Assembly: GCA_003508835.1 (NCBI GenBank)
Contig: PUFA01000003.1
Location: forward strand, 10,951,501-11,015,500
Length of the DNA: 64,000 nt
Direction: 5' to 3'
DNA from: Eonycteris spelaea
Taxonomy: Eukaryota > Chordata > Mammalia > Chiroptera > Pteropodidae
Part shown: piece after piece, positions 1 to 12,065 of the stretch
Numbering within the stretch: position 1 is the first letter of the stretch
Layout: each line of letters opens with the position of its first letter
The notes under the pieces: generated by a model
What the model was told of the DNA's origin: nothing
Seen by the model: only the letters and a program-made list of their open reading frames with translations
Databases searched by the model: none
Translations under genes and position numbers: made by a program

Positions 1-2297
1 GACTGTGAGGTTCCCCTTTCCCCCTAAGCTTCAAAGGCGTGGCCACCATGGCTGGCTGGGTAGGAACTGGCCCCAGCAGGCCCTCCACTTACCCATGCCT
101 GGCCACCAGATCCAGTGCTAGCCACTCCTAGTACCTCTGTGGCCCCCAAGGAGGCCCTTCTAGTGGCTGCTTCCTGGCTTTTCACTGCTGGCTGGCAGGC
201 AGGCGGGTGGGCGGGCAGGCAGAATATTACCCTTAAGATAAATGAAGAAGAGTTTCAGCCCTTATTGGATTATAGTTTTTATTGAACTTTATAAATTCCA
301 ATTAGCAGACCCCTGGGCAATAAGCGACACGCAGCCCGTGGCTCACTTTATGGCGTGATTATGACCCTGTTTATCCTCTCCTGAACGAGAAGTATTAATG
401 GAGGAAAATGAAGGAAAGGGGACCCGAGAATACATAAAAACTGATATTAGTGACATGGAGATAAACAGACGAGTCAGGGAGAGACAACAACCTCCGGGTA
501 GCAACAGGAGACAGAGAACCAGAGATTCTGAGAGCCGAGGTGCTCAGACCCAATAGCTGGCTTTCCCTTCCCCAGGGCAGAGAGCCCCCTCAACTCCTGA
601 TGGCTGCTGGGGCCTAGAGAACACCCCTTGCCCCCACCCAAGCGATCTTATTCAGGCTGGGGTCTGATTCACTGAGTGCAAAGTCCTGGTTTGTGCCTTT
701 CTTCCTCGGGGCAGCCCACTGCTTCACAGGGCCCTGGACCACAGCCTGGCAGTTGGCAGGACAGACCAGTGGTTCTTTCCTTAGTGCTTCAGAGGAGTCT
801 CTTGCCCTTTGAGAATCTGATGGACAGTAAAGGCATTCTTCCTAGAACCTATCCCCAGTGCGCACACATGCATGTACCCACACATGTAAGCACACACACA
901 CATATAAGCAAATTCGCATACAATTTTAGGGGGCATCAGATCCCTGGAAATTGATCATGGATCTTGACCTTCCCCCCCAGGAGACTGAGAGCATTGGATT
1001 AGAATCCTAGAATTCAGATGGAACCAAGACCAATCTCCTGTTATTCCACCTGGAGGTGCTAAAAGCCCATAAGGAAGTGGACTGCCTCTAAGGGGGTGCC
1101 TCTTGGACCCCACCTGAGTCTCCCTTCTCCCTGGACACTAGGGTTTGTCCCCACCCGCCCAGCATTCAACTTTGAACAGCTGAACCCAGAACGGCACATG
1201 GGGAGAGAAGCTGCTTCTGAGAGAGGTGTGAGTGGAGCTGGTGGGTTTCTGAGCTGCCAGGGTCAAGGATGGCCACCCTCGCCCGGATGGGAACTCTCGC
1301 TGCCGTGCTGCGTTTCCCCAGAGAAAGAAGCATGCTCACGGATGGCATGGCCTCCACATTTCTCCGGGCTTTGTTTGTACCTTCCTCCCCCTTCTGTGGG
1401 TCATCTTTCTCACAGGCTGTGGTGTAAGATTAAAAAAGAAAAAAGAATTCCTCCTATCAGCATTTTGCCATTGTACAGAAGGAAGCACTAACACAGAAGC
1501 ATCTAAGGCTTTTGTAATTTGAACAGGATGAAAAATGCTTCAGGTGTCCGGCAGCCTGCAGCAGTATATAAATAAGATGCCGAGATCTCTGGGCAGCTGA
1601 GAGTGTGTCCATCTGGCTGGACCAGTTAGGGGGTCACTGAAGAGCCCCAGTAGCAAGTGTCCCCAGCCATGGTCTGGGCCTTGCCAGCCCCTGTGACTTA
1701 TGGAGCCCTGACAGGCCTTGTCTTACTCGGATATGGATGTGTATGAGTTCCATGGTCATGAACTATACCAGCCAGGACTTGCCTGATTCTTGTCTACCAG
1801 AGGGATAGTGAGTAAGCCAGGGGGCCTGAGTAGGGATTGGGGACAGGATCGAGGGGGACAGATTCCGGTGCTGGCGGACTGGTGGGAAATCAGGTGTTCT
1901 GTTGAGGCCTGGGAGAATCCCGGGGTAGAAGGTCACTGTGGACGCTCACTCACCAAAGATATTGCTGCTTCCACCCCCTTGGGCAAGACTAGGGCTTCCA
2001 GAGAGAGTGAGGCCCCTGAGGAAGGAGGGGAGGCCTGAAGATTAAAATACCATCCCTCTTGTTCTTGGGTCTGTATTCTCTCATCCCAACCCCTGGGCAC
2101 CCAAATTAACTGAGCCTCACCCCAGATAAATAGGCTACCCCTTACCCCTAGCCCAAGCTCTCAGGAGCAATCCCTCTTTTCTGCCCACATTTGAGCCCCC
2201 AGGCAAGGCCAACAGCTATCAGAGGGTATCAGACTTTGGGTGGCTGGAGAGAAAATAAAATTTTTCCCCTGTGGGGTTAGAGCAAGCTGGGTATGAG

Positions 2298-2317
2298 TGG
2301 GTGGGTGGGTGGGTGGG
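2298..2317 (+). repeat. (TGGG)5, G-quadruplex-prone
   Basis: Five perfect TGGG units with single-base loops. This meets the usual G4 rule on the + strand, which is the non-template-equivalent of the opposite gene strand: the CELF4 pre-mRNA itself carries the C-rich complement. Confidence 0.8.
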
Positions 2318-3387
2318 CAGGGGGATGACAAGACCTGAGATCAGAGCCAGAAGCCCAGAGGCTATTGGTTCTCTCCTTTCAGCTCCACTGAGCCCATTTA
2401 AACCCCCCCGGAGCCTGCCTAGTGCAGCTAGCATCACCTTGGGCGAGGGCAGAGGCTTTAGCCTAGGTCCTAAAATATCTTTGGAAGTATCTGTTCTTAC
2501 CCAGAGGAACAGTCTTATGATGGCATGCATTTCTAGGTGGCGCTCATGCTACCATGCCCACAGTAAATGTTTAGTCCATGATTTGAGTAGTGTCAGTGCC
2601 AGACCTCTGGCATCGGAACCCAGGTGAGGCAAGCAGTGGGGGCTTGGGGGCTTTCCTGGCACCTCTGCAATCAGCAGGAAAGCCCCTCTGCACACCAAGG
2701 CCACCCAGGCCCCTTGTCATGGGAAGGAATCCTTCAGAGGACCAGGGGACTTCCAGGATCTTTGGAAACAGACGAAGAAGGCATCTGCCCAGGCAGCCTC
2801 TTGCAACTCTTGTGGACGGGAGTATATCAGAGAGCTCCGGGGCACATCGTGCAGAGCAGAGAGAGAGAGACAGGGCTGGCGGTCACAAAGCTTGGGCTCT
2901 AGGCTCACCGCTGTTAACAATTAGGAGTGACTGTGACTCTGTCACCCCCCACTCTAGTTCTTCCTTTCCTCATAGCAAAGTGAAAGAGTTGGCACAGCTG
3001 ATCTCCGATGTCTGTGCCAAGTCTAAAATCCTCAGAATCCCCACCCCCCCCATGCTGCAGGCATAAACACAAATTAGCACATATACAGAACTGTGGCAAG
3101 GAACAATGGCCCCCTAACCCCCTCCTGAAGCACACACACGCTCTTTTCTCTCTTCATGCCCCTGTAATAGATCATACAGGATGGATTACATTAATTTTCT
3201 ATAAACTATATCAACTTGAGTGACATGTCCTTAAGGGTTGGCTGATTGATATCTACAATGCGGTCTTATAATCTAAAATCATATTAATATTAATATTAAA
3301 GATTTTCTGTCCTTTACTCGCACCATTAAATCTGGAGTATAAGGTGAAATTGACAACATACATTTTGACAGCTTATCTATAATAAAT

Positions 3388-3395
3388 ATGCAAAT
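3388..3395 (+). promoter_or_regulatory. POU octamer ATGCAAAT
   Basis: A perfect octamer inside an AT-rich, repeat-free block (about 3230-3400) that resembles conserved non-coding DNA. A second perfect octamer lies at 23781-23788, just after an L2 copy. Confidence 0.35.
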
Positions 3396-3779
3396 CTTGA
3401 TGCCCACATGTCATCACAGATGCGCCGTGGCTCTCTGAAGATCAGAGCGTGCCTGTCTCCCGCGTGACATTTTCAGCGGAGGATCAGAGCACCCGTCCAG
3501 GAGGCAGGAGCAGAGCTGGGTGCGTCTTTGCTTTTGGTGACCCGAGCCTCTCCTGTCTGCCTGTGAAAGCCTGTCCTTCATCCTGCCAAGCAGGCAGGAG
3601 GGGCTTGAAGAGTGACAGTCATAGAGAGCAGGTAATCCCATACCATATACCCTCTGAAACACAGGAAAACCCAGCTTCCCTCTTGAATTTTCTTAAGTAA
3701 CAAAGGGACTTTTGCTGTCCTCTCCACCCCACCTGGTTACAGTAAGTTATTATCACTTAGTTCCTAGTGAGTTAAAGAG

Positions 3780-3996
3780 TTGAGGCTTCTGAGTTGGTAG
3801 CTCTGGGGGACAAACCCCATCTCTGCCACTAGCCTCTGCTCTTGACCTCCCGTAGCCTCTGTTTCTGCATCTCTAAGTGGAGAAGAGAAATAGTACCTCC
3901 CTCCTAGTAGAAATGCGAAGACTGTATGAGATCATAGAAGCCAGATGACCAGCACACACAGTAATGCCTCAGTAAAGGGCAATACTTAGATTATTT
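3780..3996 (+). repeat. MIR SINE
   Basis: Follows the MIR consensus order: CTCTGCCACTAG, a divergent copy of the CAGTTTCCTCATCTGTAAA core, TAGTACCTCC, then GACCAGCACACAGTAA near the 3' end. Old and diverged. Confidence 0.75.
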
Positions 3997-4293
3997 TCTA
4001 AATGAGTCCTACTTCCTCTGACCTCTGCAACTCCTTCCTGTCCCTATACCCTTGCCCTTACCATACAAAACCTACCACTCAGCACAGTGACCATTTCAGA
4101 TTCTTCTCTGCTTCTGGCCTGTGCCACATGTGAGCTCCAGATGGCAGGAGCCACACATCTCTCTATGTCCCCAGCCCCGGATCCAAGTGGAGCTGAGACG
4201 GGGACTGGACTGAGACTGGGATTCAGGAATCGACCTCCAGGGGAAAGCAAGCCATCTCTCTGCCACCACTCTGCCAGGTTTGACTACACATAG

Positions 4294-4294
<1 letters not shown>

Positions 4295-4335
<41 letters not shown>
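4295..4335. repeat. (TG)20 microsatellite
   Basis: Uninterrupted TG repeat of 41 nt, with a near-MIR AT patch after it. Confidence 0.95.
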
Positions 4336-4337
<2 letters not shown>

Positions 4338-5751
4338 ATGTTGGAGGCGGGCACTTAATTGAGCCTTAAAATGCATTATTATTCTCCTTCCATAAGAGAG
4401 GTTGAGAGAAAGGCTGAGGGAGGTGAATGGAGGAATTTTCAACAGGTGCAGGACTGTTTGTTTGAGAGAACTCCAGGGCAAGTCAGTGGTCCCATCCTCA
4501 CTTTACACCTGCTGACAGGGTGGCAGGGCCTGTCACATGCCCTGGGGCCATACCTATGATCACTGGCTTCTTTCCAGCCACTTTGAACCCACTCTGCAGG
4601 GTGACATCATCTCCCAAGTCTCCCCATCAATTTGAACTGCCTCGAGGTTCTGGTATTGCATTCACCCCTTCCCCATCCAGTCCACCTTTATTCTTGAAAC
4701 TATCCCACATCAGTTTGGCCACATGGAGTGCTTCTGTCTCTGAACTCTGCAGAATTTCCAGTGTGAAGAACCACAGGATAATGTTTTTTGTCATACCTAC
4801 TTGCATTGTTTTGTAATTGTTTGGCAGTGGACAGGATTGTTCTCCACAACTAGACTGAGAATGTGAGACTGGGAATTGCTTTGCTTTCTCTTTGTTTCCC
4901 TGACAGACTCGCCATGTGGCTGGGCATATGTGCAGATGTGTTGGGATTGGACCTTTCCATACTCTGGATCAGAATAGGAGCAGCCATGGGGACCCTGTGG
5001 ATTTGGAGAAGTTTTAAGAGGTTCAGTTGCTGGGCAGCTCTTGAAAGGTGAGAGTTGACCTAGATCCACCCTCATGTTCTTCCACCTTCCTGGTCTTTTT
5101 TGGGACCAGAAGCAGGGCTTAGAGGAACCCCAGATGTTTTTCTGGGGTATCAGAAAATCCATTTACATCTCTCACTCCCCCTGCAGGGGTGGTCAGTGTC
5201 CTGGAGGAAGCTCTGTTGTTTACCACCTGTGCTAGCCATCGGTCACCATCCGTGGGCTGCTCCCGGCTCTGAGACCCTGCAGTCCTGACCAACGGTAAGA
5301 CTCAGGCTGGGGAGATAGGCCTGTTGGAGGTGTACCACTGCCGGAACAGAGGCCAGAGGGACCTGCCCAGATCGGGTTCTGAGAAAGTCAGGCCCATTAT
5401 AGGATACTCATCAGCTGATTCCTGCAGCTGAGGCTGTGAGCAGAATAAGTCTTGGGTAGAGGTAGGGACCCCAAGGCCTACTGAGAGGAGCCCAACTTAC
5501 AGGGCTTCCCTGCCCTTTTTCTCACAAAGTCTCTTGCCACGAATCCCTTCTGGTCCTTTATTCCAGTGAGAAACTTGAGTCTTTACACTGTCTTTAATAA
5601 AGAGCCACCAATTAATCATCTACAATTAATCAGTCAACAAGAGGTGAAAACTAGAGGAGAAAGAGTGGTGGAGAGGAGAGAGTGTGTGGCTTTGGGCAAC
5701 ACACTCAGGCTCACGGAGAATCCACGTCTACTTTGTACATGTTACTGCTTT

Positions 5752-5880
5752 TCATTTGTTCATTCATTCAATCGTTCAACAGACTGTGACTGTGTATGAG
5801 CTAGCTGTGCTGGGTGCTGTGGATGGAGGGCAGGGGAGCAGACCCTGCCCGGCACCCATGGAGCCTGTCTTCTGGGGCTG
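5752..5880 (-). repeat. L2 3' end, reversed
   Basis: TTCATTCATTCAAT, CTGTGCTGGGTGCTGTGGAT, and CCTGCCCGGCACCCATGGAGCC follow the reverse complement of the L2 3' end in order. Confidence 0.7.
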
Positions 5881-5882
5881 TG

Positions 5883-5960
5883 GAAGAGGTTAAATGAGCT
5901 AATATTTGATTATCACCTGGCACAGTGCCTGGCAAACGGCAATACCTCCATAAATGTTAA
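5883..5960 (+). repeat. MIR SINE, 3' fragment
   Basis: AGAGGTTAAATGAGCTAAT then CACAGTGCCTGGCA and CCATAAATGTTAA match the MIR 3' third. It abuts the reversed L2 copy. Confidence 0.65.
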
Positions 5961-6414
5961 GTGAGTCACATCTGGTGGGAGAAGAAAAGGCCACTTAAAG
6001 AAGGACCAGATAGTATAATGGGGGAGGGAGAGGTAAGGAGGTGGGTGAGGCTGCAGGGGGTGCCTGTGGTAGTGGGGTGGCTGGGGGTGGGGGGTGACAA
6101 GGTGGGTGGGAAGAAGGAAAACGGCCAATTACAGATGTCTTCCAATGGCAACCCGGGGAATAAGGGTTCCATGGTCTTTTGAAACCCCTTTCTTCCTCCT
6201 CATTCATCTCTTCCCTTTCCTGCCTTTCTTTTCCGTTCTCCTCCTCCTTCTCCCACCTCCTTCCCACGATTAACCCCAGGCTGTCCTGATTGCTCCCCAC
6301 CTTGTTGACAAATGTCATCCCGTTCCTCGTTCCCCCTCCCCTTTTATTTGTGTTGACTTCACCTGACAAGCCCTAATCCCTGACTCAGAGCTCCCACTTC
6401 TTGTTAAACCGAAG

Positions 6415-7070
6415 GTAAATTCTCGGCCGGCGGAGCGGCCCGGAGCAGGAGGATCTAGACCGCGGAGAAGCCGCGGGAAATATTGATATTAGCCAACCTC
6501 TGGCGCCGGCCGCCCGCGGTGAAAATAGGACGCGGGGCCAATCAATTACCAAGCCATTAAGGGCAGGGAGCGGGGCGGGAGCGGAAAAAGACTGGGCTCG
6601 CGGCGCGGGGCAGCGCCCCTTGGGGGTGCAGAGCTGCGTCACCCTCTCGGCTCCGCGCGCGCACTCTCGCCGCGGCCCCTGGCGGGCACTGGCAGTGACC
6701 TCATCGGCGAGACGCGGAGACCCAGTGGGCCGGGCAGGGTCGCTCCGAGTCTCGGCGCGCGGGCCGCTCGGCTGTCGGCTCCTCGCGCTCTCTTTGTCTG
6801 CGCCTCCCGTCCTCTCCCGAGGGCTTCGCGCTCTCCAGCCCTCCCCTTTCTCTCTCTCTCATCCTGCCCTCCTCCTCTTTCTCTTTGTTACAGTCGCTCC
6901 GCTTTCCTTGGCGTCTCTGGCTCGCCGGACCACCCTTCTTCTGTTGTGTGTCTCTCCCGCGCCGTTCCTCCCTCCCTCCTGAGCTGGCCACGCGGTGGCT
7001 CCTCATTCCAGTCCCCGGCGAGCTCTGAGCTCTGAGCTCTGCCGGGGCTGGCCCTGCCGCTGCCGTCCCT
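6415..7070. promoter_or_regulatory. Intronic CpG island, candidate alternative promoter or enhancer
   Basis: CG density rises sharply here, about 40 kb inside CELF4 intron 1. The block contains a CCAAT box next to homeodomain-type sites (CCAATCAATTACC near 6538-6550), a CRE-like TGACCTCA near 6697, and CT-rich DNA at 6840-6990. No CELF4-like coding start is seen on the minus strand. It could be an alternative CELF4 promoter, a promoter of a non-coding RNA, or an unmethylated enhancer. Confidence 0.7.
7020..7040. repeat. Three tandem copies of GAGCTCT
   Basis: A perfect 7-bp unit repeated three times at the right edge of the intronic CpG island. Each unit contains the palindrome GAGCTC. Confidence 0.85.
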
Positions 7071-9737
7071 CCCTTCAGATTTCATGCCCATTAACATCCG
7101 TCTTCAACAACAGGAACCAACATCAGCCCCTTCTGATTTGGGGTTAATGACTTCTGGGAACCCTTTCCATTTTTCATTTGTTCCTTCTAACTCAGGCAGT
7201 AGCCTGGCCCGACCAAAGGACCCCCACATCTAGACAGGGAACCTGCTGTGCTCCTGAGGACAGAGCCCCTCTGCTTCTGGGTTTCTGGGGTGTGTGGAGG
7301 GGAGTGGGAGCAACTTCGTATGTTTGTGTGGCTGCAGGTTCTGGGGATCTGTGACCAGGTTTGTGTGTAGAGGTGAGGGATGGAGACAGACAGATTGTGG
7401 ATGTGAGCAAATATCGAAAGGTGTTCTTTTGGGGGAGAGAAGCTTCTGGTTTCTTGATCTGACCATTCTTAGGGGGTAGGGAGGATGGTGAGGGAATGAG
7501 AGATTGGGCTCATTTGGTGACTGGCCAATTGGTCTATTTCCTAAAACTTCCACAGGTTCTAGACAAGCGAATAGGATAAATGAGTTTACATTTATCAAAT
7601 ACGTGTTGGAGGAGTCAATGGTACTTTTTCCACTCTAAAGAAAGATCATGCATTTTCCAAAATTTAAAATAATAACAATCCCTTTCATAATTCCCTTGAT
7701 CGCAGTTGTCAAAACTGGCCCGAAATCTACAGCATGGGCCCCCGTCATCAGCCAGGAGCCTTAGAAGTGCAAATTCTTCGGCCTTACCTACCTTTTTAGT
7801 TAGAAACTCTGGGGGAAGGGCTCAGGCTCAGCCATCTGTTTAAGAAGCCCTCAAGGGGACTCTGAAGAGCACTGAAGTTTGAGCACCACTGACCTCAATT
7901 ATCTCAGCAGCTCTGGGAGGTGGTGGTGTGGGAATGATTTTATCTTCTTTTTACCCCTGGAGGAGTGGCAGAGGACAGCGAGTGGCCCGGTGGTCACCGG
8001 ACCAGGGTTAGGACTAGTTCCTAGTGTCAGTGTGAGGCAGTCGGTGTCAAAGGGTGCATTTTACTTCAGTTCACAAACACCCCTTAATGGAGTTAAGTGT
8101 TCTGTCTGGAGGTGACTGGCATTTGCCTGTCTGTGAGTTTGCCTACGACTTGTAGGGGCTAGAAAGGCTCTAGATCTTCAAGGCTCCTCTGGGGAGTACT
8201 CAGCACTTGGAATGAGGGTGACTTAGGGCATAGCCACTTGCATAAAAAGCAGGTTGATTCTTTAAGACTGATTTTTTAATTGGAGCACTGAAAACACTTG
8301 TAAAACAGCGTCGTTCATATCAACGGCCTGACCCAGGGTTGTTATCAGGTGCCATTTAAAATATAGAGTCCAAGGCTCCCTTCCTGACAAACAGGAACAA
8401 AAGCCAGGAAGGCAGGACTTCCAGGCCTTGGGACCCTCCTGGGAGAAGCTTTGGTGTCCAGTGGGTATAGTTTGAACCCAAGCTCTACTCCTAAGGGACT
8501 ATGTGGGGACTTGGGCAGGTCGTGTAACCTGTCTATCAGGAAAGAGCCCCATTTGTAAGGTGTGGCCACCACCACGACTCTTTGAGAGTTCTGAAACAAG
8601 CAACTCTGCATCTCTGGCCTCGGTTTTCTTATCTATCAAGTGAGCAGTTGGACCAGGAACCTGTCCATTGATGACAAACCACGGCCAATACTATTAATAT
8701 AAGTAAGCCCCAAATAGCGAACATCCATTTAGTAAAACCCTCAACCCACGGCAATGGTCTTCCACTGTCCCCACACCCTCTTCAGGAAGATCACCAAATG
8801 CCCACAAAGAACACAACATCAAGAAGAAAATAGCAAGCCTTGTGCTTTGTCGAGCTAACCAAAAACCAAAAAAAATGATGCCTGAGCTCCCTGACATCAG
8901 CTTTGTCACCCTCAGTTCAGCCTGTGCCCCTCTGGCTAGAGAAGCCTTGCTCGCAGAGGCGGCTGCCTGTGCGGATCCTGCATTGGAGAAGGGTCACCAT
9001 CCTGGGCCGATGGAAGTGGGAGAGAAGCTCAAGCCTCCCCCAAACTCCCTCCACGACTCTCCACTACCCAGAAAACAGAATTAATTAGAATCCTCCATTT
9101 TCTGAGGACTTGGGTTAATCAAGGTTTATATGCAGTATTTTTTTTTTTTTCAGAACAGTAAACTGAACTGATGTTTCCACAAAGAACATAGCACTTAGTG
9201 AAACTGCTGGGATGGGAACTGATCCTCACTGAACTGGAACATCAAACCATGCTCTGAGACAAACCTGATGTTTCACTTGGTTTCAGTCCGTGGTGAGAAA
9301 GCAAGCAGACTCTGGGCTGGTTGGGGGAGAGAGGGTACTGGCTGGCGTTCCAGGCTCTAGGGAGGGTGGATAAATATTTCCTGTTGTTGTTCTCAGCGGA
9401 ATACCTCTGTGCATTTTCCTGCTCATTCTGCGCAAGTTTTTTTTGCCTCTTTGAAGGAGCTGCCCAGGGCCACAGGCCCCTTCGATCGCTTGTGACCTTC
9501 TACAAGCCCATAGACCAAAATGCATAACTTCGCACTTGATTTCAGACTATGCCAAGTTGCTTCCTAAATCTTCTCTATGTGTTTTCCACTCCCCAACCAG
9601 ATTTTAAGTTTCTTTAGGCTAGGAGAACTCAGGGGTCCCCACACAGTTTTAACATACAGCAGGACTTTGATAGATACTTAAAATCACTGACAGAGCCAAA
9701 AGAATTCTTCCCAATTAGTTAGGCCAACCTTTGGTTC
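7070..9737. other. Intron sequence between CpG island and next repeats
   Basis: Besides the MER5-like copy and a possible MIR fragment (8468-8662: CTCTACTCC, then CTCGGTTTTCTTATCTATCAAGTG), nothing is recognised. The open frames here show no domain or known protein. Confidence 0.55.
7729..7892. mobile_element. MER5-like (hAT-Charlie) non-autonomous fragment
   Basis: CATCAGCCAGGAGCCTTAGA, TGCAAATTCTTCGGCC, TAGAAACTCTGGGGG and the end GTTTGAGCACCACTGA align with the MER5 body and right terminal repeat. The left end is diverged. Not able to move. Confidence 0.6.
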
Positions 9738-9828
9738 ACAGGCAAGGAAACTGAGGCCCAGAGTGCAGAATGACTTGTTCAGGGCCTCACAGAGAGTGTT
9801 TGGGCAGGAAATGAAACCTAAGTCTTGG
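9738..9828 (-). repeat. MIR SINE fragment, reversed
   Basis: CAAGGAAACTGAGGCCCAGAG followed by TGACTTGTTCAGGGCCTCACA is the reverse-complement MIR core. Confidence 0.65.
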
Positions 9829-9854
9829 CAAATATTAAGTATTTTCTGATTATA

Positions 9855-10005
9855 GCATACCTCGGACATACTGTGGTTTGGTTCCAGACCACTGCAATAA
9901 AGTGAGTGGTAATCTTTTGCTGGTGGAGGGTCTTGCTTTCGATTTGTAAAAAATGTAACACTTGTGAAACAGTAAAATGAGGTGCAATAACACGAGGTAT
10001 GCCTG
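9855..10005 (-). mobile_element. Internally deleted Tigger1-type DNA transposon
   Basis: The left end GCATACCTCGGACATACTG and right end ACACGAGGTATGCCTGTA are inverted copies of the Tigger1 terminal repeat, and GCTGGTGGAGGGTCTTGC matches an internal Tigger1 segment. TA flanks fit the Tc1/mariner target preference. At 151 bp almost all of the transposase region is gone. Confidence 0.8.
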
Positions 10006-10046
10006 TATACAAAATGAGGTGCAATAACACGAGTATGCCTGTATAC
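9974..10046. repeat. Tandem duplication of the Tigger right end (37 + 36 bp)
   Basis: The 37-bp segment at 9974-10010 is repeated at 10011-10046, identical except for loss of one G. It creates two copies of the terminal repeat on the right side. Confidence 0.9.
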
Positions 10047-10184
10047 ACAATGTTGTAAAGAAATCAGGAAAACAGGAATTCAAAAATAAATTTAACGAGA
10101 GGTTGCATTGCTATTATTTCTTTGGAACACAAAGAAATCAATCAAAATATAGAATGCTCAAATTTACTGAAATACTTTCAGTTG

Positions 10185-10670
10185 TAAGAATTTATTCCAC
10201 AGGTGGAATCATACATGTGTGCAATAGATGTGCACAAAGATAATGATTGTGTGTGGCTCGTTATAAAACACAAAACTAGAAAGAATTGCAGTGTCTATCA
10301 GTGGGGGCTGGCTACGTAAATTAGTGAAGCTGGACAGCAGAATACTATGCAACTACTAAATGGAATGAAGTCCAGCCATAAGCAGGCCAATTTGGAAAGA
10401 TCCAATGTACTGCAAAGCAAAAATCAAGGTGCACAGCAGTGTGGGGAGTGTATTCCAATTCCCACAACAGAAAGCATCTGTGGGTGTGTTTGCGTGTGCC
10501 TGTCTGTACTTGGCATATTTCTGGAAGAATATACAGGAAATGGCTCTTGCTGGTGAGTAGAATGGTGTCTAGAGTGGGAGGGAGAATCACACTTCATTGT
10601 ATACCGCTTTGCACTTTTTACCACGTACATATGTTATTTTTTATCATAATAATTAAAAACCTCAACACTG
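10185..10670 (+). mobile_element. Old L1 (L1M/HAL1-type) 3' fragment
   Basis: ATGTGCACAAAGATAATGAT, GAATACTATGCAACTACTAAA and GCAAAAATCAAGGTGCACAGC follow the end of L1M ORF2/3' region. No open reading frame survives. Confidence 0.8.
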
Positions 10671-11861
10671 CAGTCTCCTAGTTGAGTGTTTCCCCCACAC
10701 TGTACCCAGCTACCTCTCTCGCTGTTATTCTTCTATAAATCGGTAACTTGGAGTCTAATTGTAATTTTAAGTAGGTAATAAACAACAAACAAGCCATATG
10801 CTCTTAGCTCACCCCTTTATTTCTTTAACTCCCAAATTGCTGCTTTCCCAGGAGCCTGAAGCTTCAGAGTGCGGCACCCTCATGGAGGAGGTGCAGTATA
10901 GGGTTAAGAACTGGCTCTCAAATCCAGTATTTACTAGGCAAATTCCTCCAGTGCTCTGTGTTTGTAGGAGAACACATGACATAATGTGTGTATCTGGTTC
11001 TCGGGTCTTGAATGGATGACCCTGACTTCTTCCTCTGGTCCAATGAGTCTGCTCCAGGCCTGGGAGGTGAGCAGGACACCGAATGCCCTGTCTAGTGCTT
11101 GGTCCCAGACAGCATGGTCAACATACCCATGAGCCCGCAGACACTGTCTCTGACCTTGGGGAGCCCCGACCTGGAACAGCCGGCCCACTGTACGAGTGAG
11201 ATCCACGGAGAAGCAGATAAACAGAGCATATCCAAATGTCCAGCACCAGCTCTCACATCAAGAAAACCAGGGCGAGGAAGGAAGGCAGGGGAACTAGAAG
11301 GGAAGAATGTCCAATAGATGAGGTGGCCACTGCCTTGCCTTCCTACAAGCATGTTTTAAACTTGCTTTGCAAGTAGCTGGTGGATTTCTGGACAAGCCAG
11401 GGCTGAGCTTTTAGAGGGAGACCATGATGTGATACTGGTTGTGGGATAGAAACCTAGATTCTATTCCCAGAGGGACCAGCACCCAGCTCCCACCCAACAG
11501 CCATAGGAGCTTGGGCAGGAATTTGACTTTGCGGGTACCTAAGCCTCACCTCCAAGGATCTTGACTTTGTCTGTTCAGAGTGGGGCCTGGAGGGGTCTGA
11601 GACCTGCAGCCTGGGTCCTGAGGAGCTGTAATTTAGAGGTTAAAAAAAATAAAGAGGTGAGCTGAGTCCTGTGGGTTTGCCATGCAGTACACTCACAGAG
11701 TGGACAACAGTCCCCACACGGGTCTAAACGCTTCTGGTTTTATCAGTGTTGCCACACTCCTTTCCTGTTGTATTGTCCCTGAAGACTGCACCCATCTCAC
11801 CAACCTGGTCCACTGTGCAAAGAGGACAGTGGGCCAGACTCTTTTCCTGGACTTTGGATGC
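10671..11861. other. Intron sequence without recognised features
   Basis: No gene, repeat family or strong motif recognised. Confidence 0.5.
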
Positions 11862-12065
11862 AAGTGTAATAATAGTTATTTATTAATAATAAAACTAACA
11901 ATTGGGCTCTTCATAAAGAGGATCTCATATAATTCTCACCACAGCCCTATAAGGTTCTTACAATGGTTGTGTCTGTTTTATGGGGGAGAAAACTGAGGCA
12001 GAGGAAGTTAAAGAACTTGCCTAAGGTCTCTGGTGGGTCATTCAGAGCCTCAGGACCCTGCCGAG
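11862..12065 (-). repeat. MIR SINE, reversed
   Basis: TATTTATTAATAATAAAAC, ATCTCATATAATTCTCACCAC, CCCTATAAGG, GAAAACTGAGGCAGAGGAAG and TTGCCTAAGGTC occur in reversed MIR order; nearly full length. Confidence 0.85.

Larger units (their letters stand above)
1..3779. other. Intron sequence, no gene or classified repeat
   Basis: No gene seen. It holds a degenerate GGCN run at 191-221, an AT-rich conserved-looking block at 230-450, a CA-rich patch at 864-907, a TATATAAATA sequence near 1565 in a repeat-free stretch, a (TGGG)5 run at 2298-2317 and the octamer block at 3230-3400. Confidence 0.6.

Noticed and set aside
1565..1576. TATATAAATAAG as a possible promoter TATA box
   Set aside because: No CpG island, initiator or exon follows; AT-rich words like this are common by chance.
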